Assembly: GCF_029892565.1 (NCBI RefSeq) | Contig: NZ_JARXVH010000016.1 | Location: forward strand, 1-64,000 | Direction: 5' to 3' | DNA from: Streptomyces pseudovenezuelae | GTDB lineage: Bacteria; Actinomycetota; Actinomycetes; Streptomycetales; Streptomycetaceae | DNA: 64,000 nt | In this document: piece after piece, positions 49,822 through 57,254 of the stretch | How the letters are laid out: each line of letters starts with the position of its first letter | Numbering within the stretch: position 1 is the first letter of the stretch | The notes under the pieces: generated by a model | Told to the model about the DNA's origin: nothing | The model's input: the letters and a program-made list of their open reading frames with translations, nothing else | The model's database searches: none | Translations under genes and position numbers: made by a program

Positions 49822-51615
49822 ATGCCGAAATCCATGACCAGGCACCGCGTCAGAGCGACTCACCCGGTCGCGGTACTGGCCAGCAGTTCAGCAGCGCTCA
49901 TCCTCGTAGTGGCAGGTCAGACAGCAGCCACCGTCACGCCGGCCGCGGCGGCGACCTGGCAACCACCGGTTGCCACCTACACCCCGAGCCAGCCCGTGCA
50001 CACGACCGTGACCATGGACGACGGCGTGAAGATCTCCGTGGAAGTCGTCTATCCGACGGACCCAGGCACCGGGGAGCGAGCGGCGGGCCCGTTCCCGGTA
50101 CTGCTGACACAGAATCCCTACGGCGCAGGGCGTTCCGACCCCACCGACAGCGGAACCTACTTCGTGCAACGGGGATACATCTTCGTGGCCTCGGCGGTGC
50201 GGGGCACCGGTGACTCCGGCGGGCAGGTCGACTGGTTCGGCGACCGGCAGGGCCGTGACGGAGCCAGCCTGGTCGAGTGGGCGGCTCACAGTCTGGCCGG
50301 TTCCAACGGCAAGGTGGGTCTGGAGGGTTGCTCCTACCTCGGGGTGAACCAGTGGTTCACCGCAGCGGCCGTGGGCAAGAACTCCGCGCTCAAAGCCATC
50401 GCACCGTTCTGTACCGATTCGGATTTCTACAACGACCTCACGGCCGCCGGCGGCATTCCCACCACCTTCGTGGCCGGCATCGCCAGAGCCGAACCCCGTG
50501 GCCCCGAAGACGATCCCGCCACCGACCCTCAGGCCGTGACGATCGCCCAGCAGGCCATGGGCGGCTCACGCTCGTACAACGATGCGTACTGGCAGGCCCG
50601 GAACGTCCAGAAACTCTTGCCGCAGATCGTGAAGAACAACGTTCCGGCGCTCAGTGAGGCCGGGTGGAACGACATCTTCCCGGGCGGGAACCTCGACGCC
50701 TACGTGGCGGGTCAGAACGCCTATTACCACCGGCCGTTGAACACACCCATTGCGCCGGGCGATTCCGTCACGGGTCGGTACCAGGCGATCGTCGGGCCCT
50801 GGACCCACGGCGAACACGTCGACGAGGCATCGCTGCAGGCCATTCGCCTGGAGTGGTTCGACACATGGCTCAAGAACGCGCCCACCGGCATGGCCGCCAC
50901 TTCAACTCCCCTGCACCTGTTCGAGAACGGCGCGGACAGGTGGGTCGACAGCGCCGCCTGGCCGCTGTCTCTGGATGCCCGGACCTACTACCTCGGCAAC
51001 GGATCCCTGACGGCCGCCAAGCCAGCAGCCAAGGGCAGCGACAGCCTCCCCTGGGACGCAGCGACCGCGGCAGACACCCTGACCTACACAACGGCGCCGC
51101 TCACCCATGCCGCCCTGCTGAACGGCCCGACCGACGTCACCCTCTACGCCAAGTCGACAACAGTCGAGACCGAGTTGACGGCCACACTCAACATCGTCGC
51201 GCCGGACGGAACGGTCACCGAACAAGCCGACGGAATCCTCTTGGGCAGCCAACGCGCCACGGACGCAGAGGAAAGCCTGTACGGCGAGAACAAGACACTC
51301 CTCAAGCCCAGCCACCCCTTCACGCAGGCCTCCCAGCAACCCGTGACACCGGGCCGGACGACCCGCTACGACATCTCCCTCCTGTCACACTTCGCAAAGA
51401 TCCCGGCCGGCTACAGAATCCAACTCACCATCAACAGCCAACCCCCGGCCGACTACCACCTCCAGGTCGCCCCCATCCCACAACAACTCACCAACCTGGC
51501 CGGCGGTCTCTACACAATCAAGCGCTCCCCGGAAGCAGCCTCGTTCATCAACCTCCCACTGACTTCACCGAGTGCGGCGACGCCGAGCGACGACAACTGG
51601 GGGCCGTCGTCCTGA
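49822..51615 (+). CDS. Secreted CocE/NonD-family (X-Pro dipeptidyl-peptidase-like) hydrolase
   Basis: A 597-residue exported serine hydrolase. The signal peptide covers about residues 1-42 (VAVLASSSAALILVVAGQTAATVTPAAAA). TVTMDDGVKISVEVVYP begins the alpha/beta-hydrolase domain. YIFVASAVRGTGDSGGQVDWFG near 115-135 and the nucleophile elbow GLEGCSYLGVNQW near 165-177 are typical of the X-Pro dipeptidyl-peptidase/CocE group. GPWTHGEHV near 325 carries the His. A C-terminal beta-sandwich (ALLNGPTDVTLYAKS) completes the architecture. The ATG at 49822 has AAGGA upstream. It is likely an extracellular peptidase or esterase. Confidence 0.9.
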   Translation: MPKSMTRHRVRATHPVAVLASSSAALILVVAGQTAATVTPAAAATWQPPVATYTPSQPVHTTVTMDDGVKISVEVVYPTDPGTGERAAGPFPVLLTQNPYGAGRSDPTDSGTYFVQRGYIFVASAVRGTGDSGGQVDWFGDRQGRDGASLVEWAAHSLAGSNGKVGLEGCSYLGVNQWFTAAAVGKNSALKAIAPFCTDSDFYNDLTAAGGIPTTFVAGIARAEPRGPEDDPATDPQAVTIAQQAMGGSRSYNDAYWQARNVQKLLPQIVKNNVPALSEAGWNDIFPGGNLDAYVAGQNAYYHRPLNTPIAPGDSVTGRYQAIVGPWTHGEHVDEASLQAIRLEWFDTWLKNAPTGMAATSTPLHLFENGADRWVDSAAWPLSLDARTYYLGNGSLTAAKPAAKGSDSLPWDAATAADTLTYTTAPLTHAALLNGPTDVTLYAKSTTVETELTATLNIVAPDGTVTEQADGILLGSQRATDAEESLYGENKTLLKPSHPFTQASQQPVTPGRTTRYDISLLSHFAKIPAGYRIQLTINSQPPADYHLQVAPIPQQLTNLAGGLYTIKRSPEAASFINLPLTSPSAATPSDDNWGPSS

Positions 51616-51724
51616 AGCACAGGTGACATGGCATCCGACTCTCAGGCGGCTCTCCTGCCAGTCCGTCACGGCGGCCGGCAGGGGTTCCCGCTACTCTCAC
51701 GGCGTCGAGAGCCAGGAGGAGCGG

Positions 51725-52093
51725 ATGCTTGAAGGCGTGCTGATCGCCGAAAGTCTGCGGGTCGGGGCCGAGTTGGCGGGAGTACCACTGCACGTCACCA
51801 AGATGGCGAGAGTGGAAGTCGGCAACGCGGCGGCTGAGCAACCGCAGCAGTGGACTCTCCTGGACTTCGCCGCCGAGGAGGCCGACGCCGCGCGTCTGGC
51901 CGAGCAGTTGGCTGCCTGCCTGGCCCCGACAGGCGGTTGGTACGTCAACTACAACACGACCGCCGAGGCATTCGTGGTCTTCGCTGACAAGATCTTCCGC
52001 TACCCACGCAAGCAGACCGAAGGCCGCCGACAGGCACAGGCCTACGCACGCTCGATCGGGATCCCGGAACCGCAACTGGACTGGCAGGACTGA
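51725..52093 (+). CDS. Hypothetical 122-residue cytoplasmic protein
   Basis: A 122-residue protein whose family I cannot name. It has a helical or mixed N-terminal half, then GGWYVNYNTTAEAFVVFADKIFRYPR near residues 70-95 and a helical end (EGRRQAQAYARSIGIPEPQLDW). The high content of aromatic residues in the middle suggests a small beta-sheet. The ATG at 51725 has a very strong AGGAGG ribosome site, which supports real translation. It has no signal or membrane segment and no clear partner nearby. Confidence 0.7.
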   Translation: MLEGVLIAESLRVGAELAGVPLHVTKMARVEVGNAAAEQPQQWTLLDFAAEEADAARLAEQLAACLAPTGGWYVNYNTTAEAFVVFADKIFRYPRKQTEGRRQAQAYARSIGIPEPQLDWQD

Positions 52094-52149
52094 CCTGTTG
52101 AGCCTCGCGTCGGAGGTGGGCCCATCAGGGTGGTACCGGGCCCGCCGGC

Positions 52150-52806
52150 TCAGCGGGCCATCCAGCGGTCCATCTCCCGCGCCCGTGTCTCCAGCGCGTC
52201 GGCGACGGCGGCCGACGTGACCCGGGGATTGCCGGGAACCTGCACGTCGTACCGGACGCCGCCACTCACCTCGCTGGACACCGGTTCGGGCATCTCCACC
52301 TCGATCCCCGCTCGCCGCGCAAGGCACTCACGGTCCCACTTCTCCGCGCCGAGCGTGCCTCGGACGGCTTCGCGGGTGACGGCCAGGGCGGAGCCGACCC
52401 GTTCGGGGTGGGCGCAGTCGACGGTGAGGGCGAGCGTGACGGCGACTCCGCGCGCGAGCGACGCCAAGAGCAGGGCGAAGACCTCGTCCGTTCCGGGATC
52501 GACCCGGCGGACCAGAACCTCGACGTGTCCCGGGGACGGCAGATCCGGTTCGAACGGATCCGCCAGCTCGGTGTCGAACCGCGCCACCTGGGGGCAGCCG
52601 TCGGCCAGGACTCGCCCCGACAGATCGTGGAGCGCGGCATCCAGCGGGTCCCCCGAGACTCCACCGAGCAGTTCACCGGCCGAGCCCCGGGCGGATACGG
52701 CACCCAGACGCCGCGGCGAGCTCCCTTCCACCCCGGTCACCACGGCCATGGCGAACGGCCGCTTGGCGGCGTATCAGTCGGCGAGGGATGGGAGCAGGTC
52801 GCGCAT
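52150..52806 (-). pseudogene. XdhC/CoxI-like gene interrupted by an in-frame TGA
   Basis: The frame begins with a well-placed ATG at 52806 (GGAGG nine bases upstream) and reads MRDLLPSLAD, then TGA at 52774-52776, then YAAKRPFAMAVVTGVEGSSPRRLGAVSARG. The second part is a clear XdhC/CoxI N-terminal domain (VxGSSPR, GGVSGD, RVLADGCPQVARFDTE). In that family this position is usually Trp or a similar residue (as in LxRW), and TGG to TGA is a single-base change. A restart at the ATG of 52749 has no ribosome site. The region after about residue 120 does not match the usual XdhC Rossmann domain. The role would be maturation of molybdenum hydroxylases, if functional. Confidence 0.7.
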
Positions 52807-53046
52807 CCGGATCCTCCGTACTGAATGGGGCCGGGAGCAACCGCGTCCCGCCGCCACTACAACTGGAGAGAATTTCTCCACTAAGGACTTCGGCGGAAAG
52901 AAGCCCCTCGTGAAGGACGTAGGACCGTGTCCCGCGTGGTGAGGCGGCACCGGGTCACGCGGCCTCCGCAAAAAACCCGTTGGCGGAGCACCGCGACCGC
53001 TGCTACTTTCCCGGAGGCCGTGCGAGAGAACGAGGAGGTGGTACCC

Positions 53047-53100
53047 GTGAACACAGTATCGACGTGGGTGCTCTCCTCCGGGGTCACGGTCGGGCGATAG
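53047..53100 (+). CDS. Possible 17-residue leader peptide
   Basis: A GTG at 53047 preceded by the strong ribosome site GAGGAGG opens a 17-codon frame (NTVSTWVLSSGVTVGR after the initiator) that ends in TAG at 53098-53100. It lies 44 bp before the ATG of the alpha/beta hydrolase gene. Short leaders with good ribosome sites can control downstream expression. There is no run of one regulatory amino acid, so attenuation is not obvious. It may instead be fortuitous. Confidence 0.4.
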   Translation: MNTVSTWVLSSGVTVGR

Positions 53101-53144
53101 GTCGTCCGGGAGCGCCGCTCTGCGCACTCCCGAAAGGCACGACC

Positions 53145-53882
53145 ATGCACTTCACTTCCGAACAACGCCTCGACGACGGCGTCCTGGAGCGCGAATTCAC
53201 CCTCGGCGAGATCCCTGGCACCCTGTGGACGCCTCAATCCGCATCCGCATCCGCACCGGCGCCGCTGATCCTGCTCGGCCACCCCGGCGGACTGCACAAG
53301 ATGTACCCCCGGCTGGCGGCCCGCGCCCGGCACTCCGCGGCGGAGGGCTACGCCGCGGCCACCATCGAGCTACCCGGAAGCGGTGACCGGCCCCGTTCCG
53401 CCGCCGCCGAGCAGGCCCGCGCCGACCTGCGCCGGGCGCTGGAGGCCGGCGAGCCGGTCGACGACGACATCGTGGACCGGCTCGTCCTCCCGCTGGTCGA
53501 CAAGGCGGTCCCGGAGTGGCAGACCACCCTCGACGCCCTCCTTGCGCTGCCCGAGATCGGCGGCCCGGTCGGGTACTCGGGGGGAGTGATCGCCATCGGG
53601 ACCCGGCTGGCGGTGGTCGAGCCGCGCATCTCGGCCGCCGTCCTGTTCGCCGGGAGCTTCGTGCCTCGCGCCCTGTTCGAGGAGGCCCGGCAGGTCACCA
53701 TTCCGCTGCACGTCCTGCTGCAGTGGGACGACGAAGGCAACGACCGGCAGCAGGCCCTGGACCTGTTCGACGCCTTCGGCTCCAAGGAGAAGACGCTGCA
53801 CGCCAATCTGGGCGGTCACACCGGAGTCCCGCAGTTCGCGGGAGACGCCGCGGCCCAGTTCTTCACCCGGCACCTGAAGTGA
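53145..53882 (+). CDS. Dienelactone-hydrolase-like alpha/beta hydrolase
   Basis: A 245-residue cytoplasmic hydrolase. LILLGHPGGLHKMYPRLAARARHSAAEGYAAATIELPGSGDRP near residues 42-84 gives the oxyanion loop and strand 4. The nucleophile elbow is VGYSGGVIAIG near 143. The acid is probably in LLQWDDEGNDRQQAL near 200 and the His in LGGHTGVPQF near 223. The ATG at 53145 has GAAAGG upstream, and the longer reading adds nothing family-like. The possible leader peptide at 53047 lies just upstream. The substrate is unknown. Confidence 0.85.
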   Translation: MHFTSEQRLDDGVLEREFTLGEIPGTLWTPQSASASAPAPLILLGHPGGLHKMYPRLAARARHSAAEGYAAATIELPGSGDRPRSAAAEQARADLRRALEAGEPVDDDIVDRLVLPLVDKAVPEWQTTLDALLALPEIGGPVGYSGGVIAIGTRLAVVEPRISAAVLFAGSFVPRALFEEARQVTIPLHVLLQWDDEGNDRQQALDLFDAFGSKEKTLHANLGGHTGVPQFAGDAAAQFFTRHLK

Positions 53883-53942
53883 GGCCAGGCGGCCGGCCCG
53901 GCAGCAACCGGTAGCCGGCAGATGCACGACTGCCCCGATCGC

Positions 53943-53969
53943 GCCGGTACCAGCTATCGCGGTACCGGC
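53943..53969. terminator. Terminator between convergent hydrolase and LLM oxidoreductase genes
   Basis: A perfect 9-bp stem (53943-53951 with 53961-53969) closes a 9-nt loop. It lies 61 bp after the hydrolase stop and 61 bp after the convergent LLM gene stop, so it can serve both. Confidence 0.7.
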
Positions 53970-54029
53970 CGGTCAGGGCGGCGCTCGGCCACCAGCGCCG
54001 CGCCATAGGACGCGGTCCGAGTCGCTACG

Positions 54030-54914
54030 TCACCCCGACGGTGAGGTCGCCCCGATGAGTTCGTCGGCGACCCACCGAGCGACCTGCGCGGGGTACGGCG
54101 TCGGCAGGCCGAGGACGATGTGGTGGAAACCGGCGTCGGTCGCCAGGCCGATCGCGGAGCGGGTGACGCCGGGGTGGTCGTAGGAGACCGGCAGGTGGAT
54201 CGAGCGGGTGATCTCGGCGGGGTCGCGGCCGATCTCGGTGCAGTAGCGGTCCAGCAGGGCGCTGCGGCCGACCACGTCGTTTATGTCGCCGCCCGGGATG
54301 TTCCACAGGTCGGCGTGTTCGGCGACCACGCGCAGGGTCGCGGACGAGCGGCCGCCGATGAGGATCGGCGGGTGGGGGCGCTGGACGGGTTTGGGGTTGC
54401 CGAAGGCGCCGGTGAGGTGGTGGTGGGTGCCGTGGAAGTCGAAGGGTTTCTCCTCGGTCCACAGGCGCCGGATCACCGTGCAGGCTTCGGCAAGGCTCGC
54501 CACGGCGGTCGCGGAGTCGTGGAAGGGCAGTCCGTGTGCTTCGTATTCGCGGCGGGCCAGTGGGTGGTCGGGGCGTGAGCCGACGCCGATGCCGAAGTCG
54601 AGGCGTCCTTCGGAGACGATGTCGACGGTTGTGGCGATCTTGGCCAGCATCGCGGGCGGTCGGAAACGGTTGCTGGTGACCATGACGCCGAGCCGCAGTC
54701 GTCGGGTCTGGGCGGCCAGGGCGGAGAGCAGGGTCCAGCCCTCGTAGGCCGGTCCGTCCGGGTCACCGCCGATCGGCATGAGGTGGTCGAACAGCCAGGC
54801 GTGCTCGATCGCCGGGATCGCGTCCGCCTCGCGCCAGACCCTCAAGACGTCGTGGTAGTCGACCTGTTGAGGCGCGGTCATGATGCCGAAGCGGGGGCGA
54901 GCTGTGGGTGTCAT
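54030..54914 (-). CDS. LLM-class (F420- or FMN-dependent) oxidoreductase
   Basis: A 294-residue luciferase-like TIM-barrel protein. FGIMTAPQQVDYHDVLRVWREAD opens strand and helix 1, HAWLFDHLMPIGGD near residue 40 and LRLGVMVTSNRFRPPAMLAKIATTVDIVSEGRLDFGIGVGSRP near 72-115 are class landmarks, and HPPILIGGRSSATLRVVAEHADLWN near 180-205 is typical of the F420-dependent subgroup. Cofactor choice is inference. It lies 24 bp after the aldo/keto reductase gene on the same strand and is likely its operon partner, under the TetR repressor encoded at 56121. Confidence 0.88.
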   Translation of the reverse strand: MTPTARPRFGIMTAPQQVDYHDVLRVWREADAIPAIEHAWLFDHLMPIGGDPDGPAYEGWTLLSALAAQTRRLRLGVMVTSNRFRPPAMLAKIATTVDIVSEGRLDFGIGVGSRPDHPLARREYEAHGLPFHDSATAVASLAEACTVIRRLWTEEKPFDFHGTHHHLTGAFGNPKPVQRPHPPILIGGRSSATLRVVAEHADLWNIPGGDINDVVGRSALLDRYCTEIGRDPAEITRSIHLPVSYDHPGVTRSAIGLATDAGFHHIVLGLPTPYPAQVARWVADELIGATSPSG

Positions 54915-54938
54915 GAGGTTGTTGGTCCTCTCGGGCGG

Positions 54939-55958
54939 TCAGCGCCGCCGCAGTGACGGGTCGAGCAGTGCGGGCGGGGTGTCGGACTTCTCGTGCGGGG
55001 CCAGGTCGAGGCCGGGGGCGACGATCGAGTCGATCGCGTCGAGGACGTCGGCGGAGAGCACGGTGTCGGCGGCGGCGAGCTGCGAATGGAGATGGTCCAA
55101 CGTGCGGGGGCCGATGAGCGCGCTGGTGACTGCGGGGTGGGCGGTCACGAATCCGAGCGCGAGCTGGATCATCGTGAGGCCGGCCTCGTCGGCGACCTTG
55201 GCGAGCTGCTCGACGGCGTCGAGCTTGGCCCGGTTGGCGGGGATGGTGATGTCGAAGCGCTGCGGCATGAACGTCGAACGGCTGGTCGTGACGTCGCGAC
55301 CCTCGCGGATCGCGCCCGACAGCCAGCCCGACGCCAGCGGACTCCACACCAGTACGCCGAGCCCGTACTCCTCGGTCACCGGCAGGACGTGGGTCTCGGC
55401 ACCGCGCTGCAGGATCGAGTAGCCGGGCTGCTCGGTGACATAGCGGCTCAAGTGGCTGTCTCGGGCGGCCCATTGGGCCTGCACGATGCGGTAGGCGGGG
55501 AAGGTCGAGGAGCCGAAGTAGCGGATCTTTCCCGCGCGTTGCAGGTCGGTCAGCGCCGACAGGGTCTCCTCGTCGCCGGTGTTCGGGTCCCAGCGGTGGA
55601 TCTGGTAGAGGTCGACGTGGTCGACACCGAGGCGGCGCAGGCTGTTGTCCAGTTCGGTGACCAACCAGCGGCGCGAGCTGCCCTGTTGGTGGCGCTGCTC
55701 CCCCATCGGCATGCCCGCCTTGGTCGCGAGCACGATGTCGTCGCGGCGGCCGGCGACGGCCTTGCCGACCATCTCCTCCGACTCGCCCCGGCCGTACATG
55801 TCGGCGGTGTCGATGAGGTTGATCCCCGCCTCCAGGGCGGCGTCGACAATCGCGGTGGCCTCGTCCTGGGTGGTGCGCCCGATCTGGCCGAAGTTCATGG
55901 CGCCGAGCGCGAGAGAGCTGACCTGTACGCCCGTGCGGCCCAAGGTGCGGTACTGCAT
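54939..55958 (-). CDS. Aldo/keto reductase
   Basis: A 339-residue NADPH-dependent reductase. RTLGRTGVQVSSLALGAMNFG is the N-terminal family motif. The catalytic tetrad is visible as Asp and Tyr in INLIDTADMYGRGESEEMVG near residues 48-66, Lys in VLATKAG near 83, and His in DLYQIHRWDPNT near 118. The C-terminal QLALGFVTAHPAVTSALIGPRTLDHL is normal. The ATG at 55958 has GGAGG upstream. It is divergent from the TetR gene, with two near-identical palindromes between them, so it is the likely target of that repressor. Confidence 0.92.
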   Translation of the reverse strand: MQYRTLGRTGVQVSSLALGAMNFGQIGRTTQDEATAIVDAALEAGINLIDTADMYGRGESEEMVGKAVAGRRDDIVLATKAGMPMGEQRHQQGSSRRWLVTELDNSLRRLGVDHVDLYQIHRWDPNTGDEETLSALTDLQRAGKIRYFGSSTFPAYRIVQAQWAARDSHLSRYVTEQPGYSILQRGAETHVLPVTEEYGLGVLVWSPLASGWLSGAIREGRDVTTSRSTFMPQRFDITIPANRAKLDAVEQLAKVADEAGLTMIQLALGFVTAHPAVTSALIGPRTLDHLHSQLAAADTVLSADVLDAIDSIVAPGLDLAPHEKSDTPPALLDPSLRRR

Positions 55959-56042
55959 GACGGGTTCCTCCATTGCGGGTGAAACGCGGTGACAAATGCG
56001 CGGAGTGGTGACCGGGACCCCTGCTCTGACATCATGAGCAAA

Positions 56043-56084
56043 CGGAACCCTGTTCCGGAAACAACGATACGGAACCATGTTCCG
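56043..56084. promoter_or_regulatory. Two tandem TetR operators between aldo/keto reductase and TetR genes
   Basis: CGGAACCCTGTTCCG (56043-56057) and CGGAACCATGTTCCG (56070-56084) are perfect palindromes (GGAAC-N3-GTTCC) differing at one base in the centre, with centres 27 bp apart. They sit in the divergent region, where one repressor could control both genes. Confidence 0.85.
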
Positions 56085-56120
56085 CTTTGGCAAGCGCGCG
56101 GTGGCGAAGGGAGCGACACG

Positions 56121-56714
56121 GTGGGGAACGACGACGAGGACGCGGGGCAGGCGGCCCAGCCCAAACGGAAGGACGCCCGGCGCAACAAGGAGACCCTGCT
56201 CGACGCGGCGGCCTCGGTCTTCGTCACCTCGGGCGTGGAGGCACCGGTACGCGACATCGCGGCCAAGGCGAGCGTCGGCCTTGGCACGATCTACCGCCAC
56301 TTCCCCACCCGCGCGGACCTGATCGTCGCCGTCTACCGGCACCAGGTCGACGCCTGCGCCGAGGCGGGCCCGGCCCTGCTGGCGAGCAGCGAGACCCCGC
56401 ACGCCGCGCTCGGACAGTGGATCAACCTCTTCGTCGACTTCCTGGTCACCAAGCACGGACTCGCCGCCGTACTGCAGTCCGACAACGCCGGTTTCGACAC
56501 GCTGCACGCCTATTTCCTCGACCGCCTCGTGCCCGTGTGCGCCCAGCTCCTCGAAGCCGCGGCCGACGCCGGCGAGATCCGCTCCGGCCTCAAGGCCTAC
56601 GAGCTCATGCGCGGCGTCGGGAACCTCTGCATCGGCGCGGAGAGCGACCCCGACTACGACGCGCGCCGGCTGGTCGAGCTGCTCATCGCGGGGCTCCGAC
56701 AGCCGCAGCGGTGA
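56121..56714 (+). CDS. TetR-family repressor, divergent to the aldo/keto reductase
   Basis: A 197-residue regulator. The N-terminal helix-turn-helix is RRNKETLLDAAASVFVTSGVEAPVRDIAAKASVGLGTIYRHFPTRADLIVAVY near residues 17-70. The C-terminal helical domain (HAALGQWINLFVDFLVTKHGLAAVLQ) binds the unknown inducer. I chose the GTG at 56121 because AAGGGAG precedes it and TetR homology begins soon after; the longer reading would run through the operators. It probably represses itself and the aldo/keto reductase/LLM operon. Confidence 0.9.
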   Translation: MGNDDEDAGQAAQPKRKDARRNKETLLDAAASVFVTSGVEAPVRDIAAKASVGLGTIYRHFPTRADLIVAVYRHQVDACAEAGPALLASSETPHAALGQWINLFVDFLVTKHGLAAVLQSDNAGFDTLHAYFLDRLVPVCAQLLEAAADAGEIRSGLKAYELMRGVGNLCIGAESDPDYDARRLVELLIAGLRQPQR

Positions 56715-56733
56715 CATCGACGTCCGGCACTCA

Positions 56734-56785
56734 TTTACTAACAATTGATTGAGCAGTCCAGGCTGATAAGCCTAGTGTTAGTAAA
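56734..56785 (+). promoter_or_regulatory. MarR operator candidate upstream of the second MarR gene
   Basis: TTTACTAAC (56734-56742) and GTTAGTAAA (56777-56785) are perfect 9-bp inverted repeats 34 nt apart in an AT-rich patch. The right arm abuts the GTG start of the MarR gene. Half-sites of this type are common for MarR autoregulation. Confidence 0.6.
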
Positions 56786-56786
56786 C

Positions 56787-57254
56787 GTGCAGGTAGAGAC
56801 AGAAGCAGGCAGCGGCGACACCCTCGACCCCGGCGACAGCGCGCGGCTCGCGGCCGATCTACGGCTCGCGGTGGGCCGCGTGAGACGGCGACTGCGGCAG
56901 GCCCATGCCGTGGGGGACGTGTCCCTCTCCGGTGTGTCGGTGCTCGCCCGGCTCGCGTCCGACGGTCCGGACTCGCCGACGTCCCTCGCCGAGACGGAGC
57001 GCGTGCGCCCGCAGGCGATGGCGAGCACGCTCGCCGTGCTGGAGCAGCGCGGACTCGTCCGCCGTACCCCCGACCCCGCGGACGGGCGGCGCAGCATCGT
57101 GGCGGTCACCGAGGAGGGGCGCTCGATGTTGGACGAGCGGCGCTCCGAGTCGATCCACCGGCTCAGCACCGTCCTCGACGAGTTCAGCGCCGAGGAGCGG
57201 GCCACGCTCGCGGCGGCCCTGCCCCTGCTCGACCTACTGGCGGAGCGACTGTGA
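56787..57254 (+). CDS. MarR-family regulator of an MFS efflux pump
   Basis: A 155-residue winged-helix regulator. The recognition region is SPTSLAETERVRPQAMASTLAVLEQRGLVRRTPDPADGRRSIVAVTEEGRSML near residues 62-115. RLAADLRLAVGRVRRRLRQ is the usual N-terminal dimer helix. Starts at GTG 56787 or 56775 are possible; 56787 is preferred because it lies directly after the right operator arm, giving a leaderless-type start. Its stop overlaps the GTG of the MFS gene by 4 bp (GTGA), so the two are coupled and probably form a drug-responsive unit. Confidence 0.85.
   Translation: MQVETEAGSGDTLDPGDSARLAADLRLAVGRVRRRLRQAHAVGDVSLSGVSVLARLASDGPDSPTSLAETERVRPQAMASTLAVLEQRGLVRRTPDPADGRRSIVAVTEEGRSMLDERRSESIHRLSTVLDEFSAEERATLAAALPLLDLLAERL

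Noticed and set aside
52774..52776. Selenocysteine at the in-frame TGA of the XdhC-like gene
   Set aside because: The position is usually Trp-like in the family, no selenocysteine hairpin was evident, and the family is not known to use selenocysteine.
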